The position numbers were made by a program, and so were the translations under genes. DNA of 64,000 nt from Clavibacter sp. VKM Ac-2872. Its GTDB lineage: Bacteria > Actinomycetota > Actinomycetes > Actinomycetales > Microbacteriaceae. Positions 62,272 to 64,000 of this stretch are shown here, in pieces (the first letter of the stretch is position 1; the number at the start of each line of letters is the position of its first letter). The stretch lies in contig NZ_JADKRR010000002.1 in NCBI RefSeq assembly GCF_015351105.1, positions 62,001-126,000 on the forward strand, written 5' to 3'. The notes under the pieces are model-generated. The model had not been told where the DNA came from. It saw nothing but the letters and a program-made list of their open reading frames with translations, and ran no database searches.

Positions 62272-63090
62272 ATGACCTCGATCACGCAGAGCACAGCGCA
62301 TCCCGACCCGCGTCCGACGGCCGCGGGGGCGACCCGCATGGCGACCGCCGCCGACTGGATCGCCCACTTCCACGCCAACGCCGACCGGCACCTGAGCCCC
62401 GAGCAGCTGATCCCGGACGGCACGCCCTCGCCGATGGACGCCCGCACCCGCCGCGCGTTCGTCCGCTCCTTTCAGCGGTTCGCGCTCGGCGAGAGCGGCG
62501 ACGGCGTGCACCTCCTGCGGATGGCGACCGACGCGGGCGATCCCGCCTACACGCACGCCCTCGCGCTCCTCGTGCAGGAGGAGCAGAAGCACGCGGCCCT
62601 GTTCCTCCGCGCGCTCGACCACCTCGACGCGCCCGCGCTGCCCGCGCACTGGACCGACGCGGCGTTCACCCGGCTGCGGCACCTCATCGGGCTGCGGACG
62701 GAGATCAGCCTGTTCCTCATCGCGGAGACGGTCGCGACCGGCTACTTCCACGCCCTCGCCGACCACGCCCCGGATCCCGCGCTCCGCGCCCTCGGGCAGC
62801 GCATCGCGGACGACGAGCGCGACCACGTGCGCTTCCAGATCGACCGGCTGCGGACCGGCTTCCGGGACACGCCCGCTCCCCTGCGCGCGCTCATCGGCAG
62901 CGCGTGGACGGTCGTCGCGGCGGGCGCGGCGACCGTGATCGTGGTCGACCACCGGGCTGCGCTGCGTGCGTGCGGTGTTGCGCCGCGCGCTTACTGGCGG
63001 CAGGCGATGCACGGGTTCGGCGCGGCTGCGCGCTCGGTGCTGGTGGATCCTCGGGCGCCGCTGCTGGGGCCGACGGATGCGGTCCGGTAG
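62272..63090 (+). CDS. Ferritin-like di-iron protein, unknown function
   Basis: 272 residues. A four-helix bundle with two ExxH-type iron motifs: LLVQEEQKHAALFLRAL (Glu...His) and QRIADDERDHVRFQIDRL (Asp/Glu...His), with a further Glu in LRTEISLFLIAETVATGYF. Length and helix order resemble rubrerythrin-like and AurF-type oxygenases. The electron donor is unknown and the last 60 residues are a hydrophobic then basic tail (AWTVVAAGAATVIVVD). No adjacent biosynthetic genes. Confidence 0.82.
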   Translation: MTSITQSTAHPDPRPTAAGATRMATAADWIAHFHANADRHLSPEQLIPDGTPSPMDARTRRAFVRSFQRFALGESGDGVHLLRMATDAGDPAYTHALALLVQEEQKHAALFLRALDHLDAPALPAHWTDAAFTRLRHLIGLRTEISLFLIAETVATGYFHALADHAPDPALRALGQRIADDERDHVRFQIDRLRTGFRDTPAPLRALIGSAWTVVAAGAATVIVVDHRAALRACGVAPRAYWRQAMHGFGAAARSVLVDPRAPLLGPTDAVR

Positions 63091-63209
63091 CCCGATGTCG
63101 CCGTCGACGGGCGACGGAGATCGCGACGCTCCGAAGCGATCTGTCCTCCGAACGGCTGCTGTGATGACTCCTCCGGTCATGCTGCAGCGGATGTCGGTGC
63201 CATGCCGCA

Positions 63210-63215
63210 TAGTCT
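63210..63215 (+). promoter_or_regulatory. -10 box of the DNA methyltransferase gene, leaderless start
   Basis: TAGTCT, 6 nt (GTTTCC), GTG at 63222. It supports the GTG start for the methyltransferase. Confidence 0.5.
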
Positions 63216-63221
63216 GTTTCC

Positions 63222-64000
63222 GTGCCCTTCGATTCCCTCCCCGACGTCGTCGACACGGCCCAGGCGAGGAAGATCCGCGGAGCGTTCTTCACCCCGGACG
63301 GCATCACGAGCCACTTGGCGCACTGGGCCATCCGTTCACCAGGCGATCGCGTCATGGAGCCGAGCACGGGCGAGGCGGCCTTCCTCACCGCGGCCGTGAG
63401 CCGACTCAGAGACCTGGGCGCTACTCGCCCATCGGTGGACGGGGTCGAGATCCACGGTCCAAGCGCGGCCGAAGCTCGGTCCGCGGTCGCTGCCGCGGGA
63501 GGATCTGCACGAATCCAGGTCAGTGACTTCTTCTTGGTCGAGGCCGATGGTGCATACGACGCTGTCATCGGGAACCCTCCGTTCATCCGGTACCAGGAGT
63601 GGACGGGCGATCAGCGTGACCGAGCTCGCTTCGCGGCGTTGCAGCAAGGTGTCGCTCTCACGGGGCTCAGCTCGAGCTGGGCCGCCTTCGTCGCCCATTC
63701 GGCCGGTTTCCTCAAGCCGGGTGGACGCCTCGGTTTGGTCCTGCCAGCCGAACTGCTGAGCGTGAACTACGCCGCTCCCGTTCGCCGTTTCCTCCTGGAG
63801 AACTTCGCGAGCGTCGAGTTGATCGTCTTCGACGAGCAGGTGTTCCCCGACGCCGAAGCGGACACCGTGCTCGTGAAGGCCGACGGGTGGAAGCAGGCGC
63901 CCGCCGGAGTCGCACTGCTGCGCCAGACACAGAACGAGCTGACCCTCCAGTCCCTGCATGAAGGCACGTCCTGGAAGCCGCTCGACACCACGGCAAGATG
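63222..64000 (+). CDS. N6-adenine DNA methyltransferase (partial, C-terminus outside window)
   Basis: The first 259 codons, from GTG at 63222. RKIRGAFFTPDGITSHLAHWAI is the N-terminal FFTP motif of N6-adenine enzymes, VMEPSTGEAAFL the SAM-binding motif I, and NPPFIRYQ (Asn118-Phe121) the catalytic motif IV. Composition is lower in GC than nearby genes. The order of motifs fits gamma-class type II methyltransferases. The cognate nuclease, if there is one, would lie to the right of the window. It may mark the edge of a restriction or defence island. Confidence 0.88.
   Translation, partial: MPFDSLPDVVDTAQARKIRGAFFTPDGITSHLAHWAIRSPGDRVMEPSTGEAAFLTAAVSRLRDLGATRPSVDGVEIHGPSAAEARSAVAAAGGSARIQVSDFFLVEADGAYDAVIGNPPFIRYQEWTGDQRDRARFAALQQGVALTGLSSSWAAFVAHSAGFLKPGGRLGLVLPAELLSVNYAAPVRRFLLENFASVELIVFDEQVFPDAEADTVLVKADGWKQAPAGVALLRQTQNELTLQSLHEGTSWKPLDTTAR

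Overview
The window is a very GC-rich chromosomal segment of a high-GC Gram-positive bacterium. The ribosomal and RNA polymerase proteins are actinobacterial in type. The gene set (L29 and S3 with long tails, no S14 gene in the spc region, a type IB topoisomerase, an Lhr helicase beside an endonuclease VIII-like glycosylase, an EVE-domain protein) suits the Microbacteriaceae, most probably Clavibacter or a close relative. That placement is inferred from gene content and base composition, not from a search.

Layout. 1-8395 (minus) is the S10-spc ribosomal protein cluster, read rpsJ-rplC-rplD-rplW-rplB-rpsS-rplV-rpsC-rplP-rpmC-rpsQ-rplN-rplX-rplE-rpsH-rplF-rplR-rpsE, with rpsE cut by the left edge. 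8836-9804 is a topoisomerase IB gene lodged between tuf and rpsJ. 9952-14265 (minus) is the str operon rpsL-rpsG-fusA-tuf. 14530-19118 (minus) carries two membrane proteins of unknown function, a three-gene family-3 amino-acid ABC importer and a small unknown protein. 19312-26748 (minus) is rpoB-rpoC.

From 27054 the genes are mostly single or in pairs. They include an MBL-fold hydrolase, a spermidine-synthase-like methyltransferase fold, a glucose/sorbosone dehydrogenase lipoprotein, a TPR protein, SprT- and CGNR-type zinc proteins, an EVE/ComB-like pair, a DEAD-box helicase with a long leader, a TetR regulator, a NUDIX-like protein, an esterase, Lhr and an Nei-like glycosylase, an APC permease, a sigma-F/B type sigma factor, an ANTAR regulator, several lipoproteins, a PAP2 phosphatase with a sortase-type tail, a beta-lactamase-fold hydrolase, a nitroreductase, a sugar-catabolism trio (ThuA, Gfo/Idh/MocA, TIM-barrel isomerase), an ABC exporter, a ferritin-like protein, and at the right edge the start of an N6-adenine DNA methyltransferase.

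Most notable points: (1) an amidase gene broken by one in-frame TAA exactly where the family has a tyrosine, just before its catalytic serines; (2) a lower-GC pair at 52763-53369 encoding a small secreted four-cysteine protein and an overlapping 62-residue two-helix membrane protein of unknown function; (3) a recurring TANNNT box exactly 6 nt before the start codon of many genes, indicating leaderless mRNAs, which also fixes several starts; (4) a PAP2 gene whose promoter, Shine-Dalgarno and signal peptide all point to an ATC start codon; (5) two very short translationally coupled ORFs upstream of larger genes; (6) strong enrichment of the palindrome GGATCC in the non-ribosomal genes. No rRNA, tRNA, CRISPR array or insertion sequence was seen.
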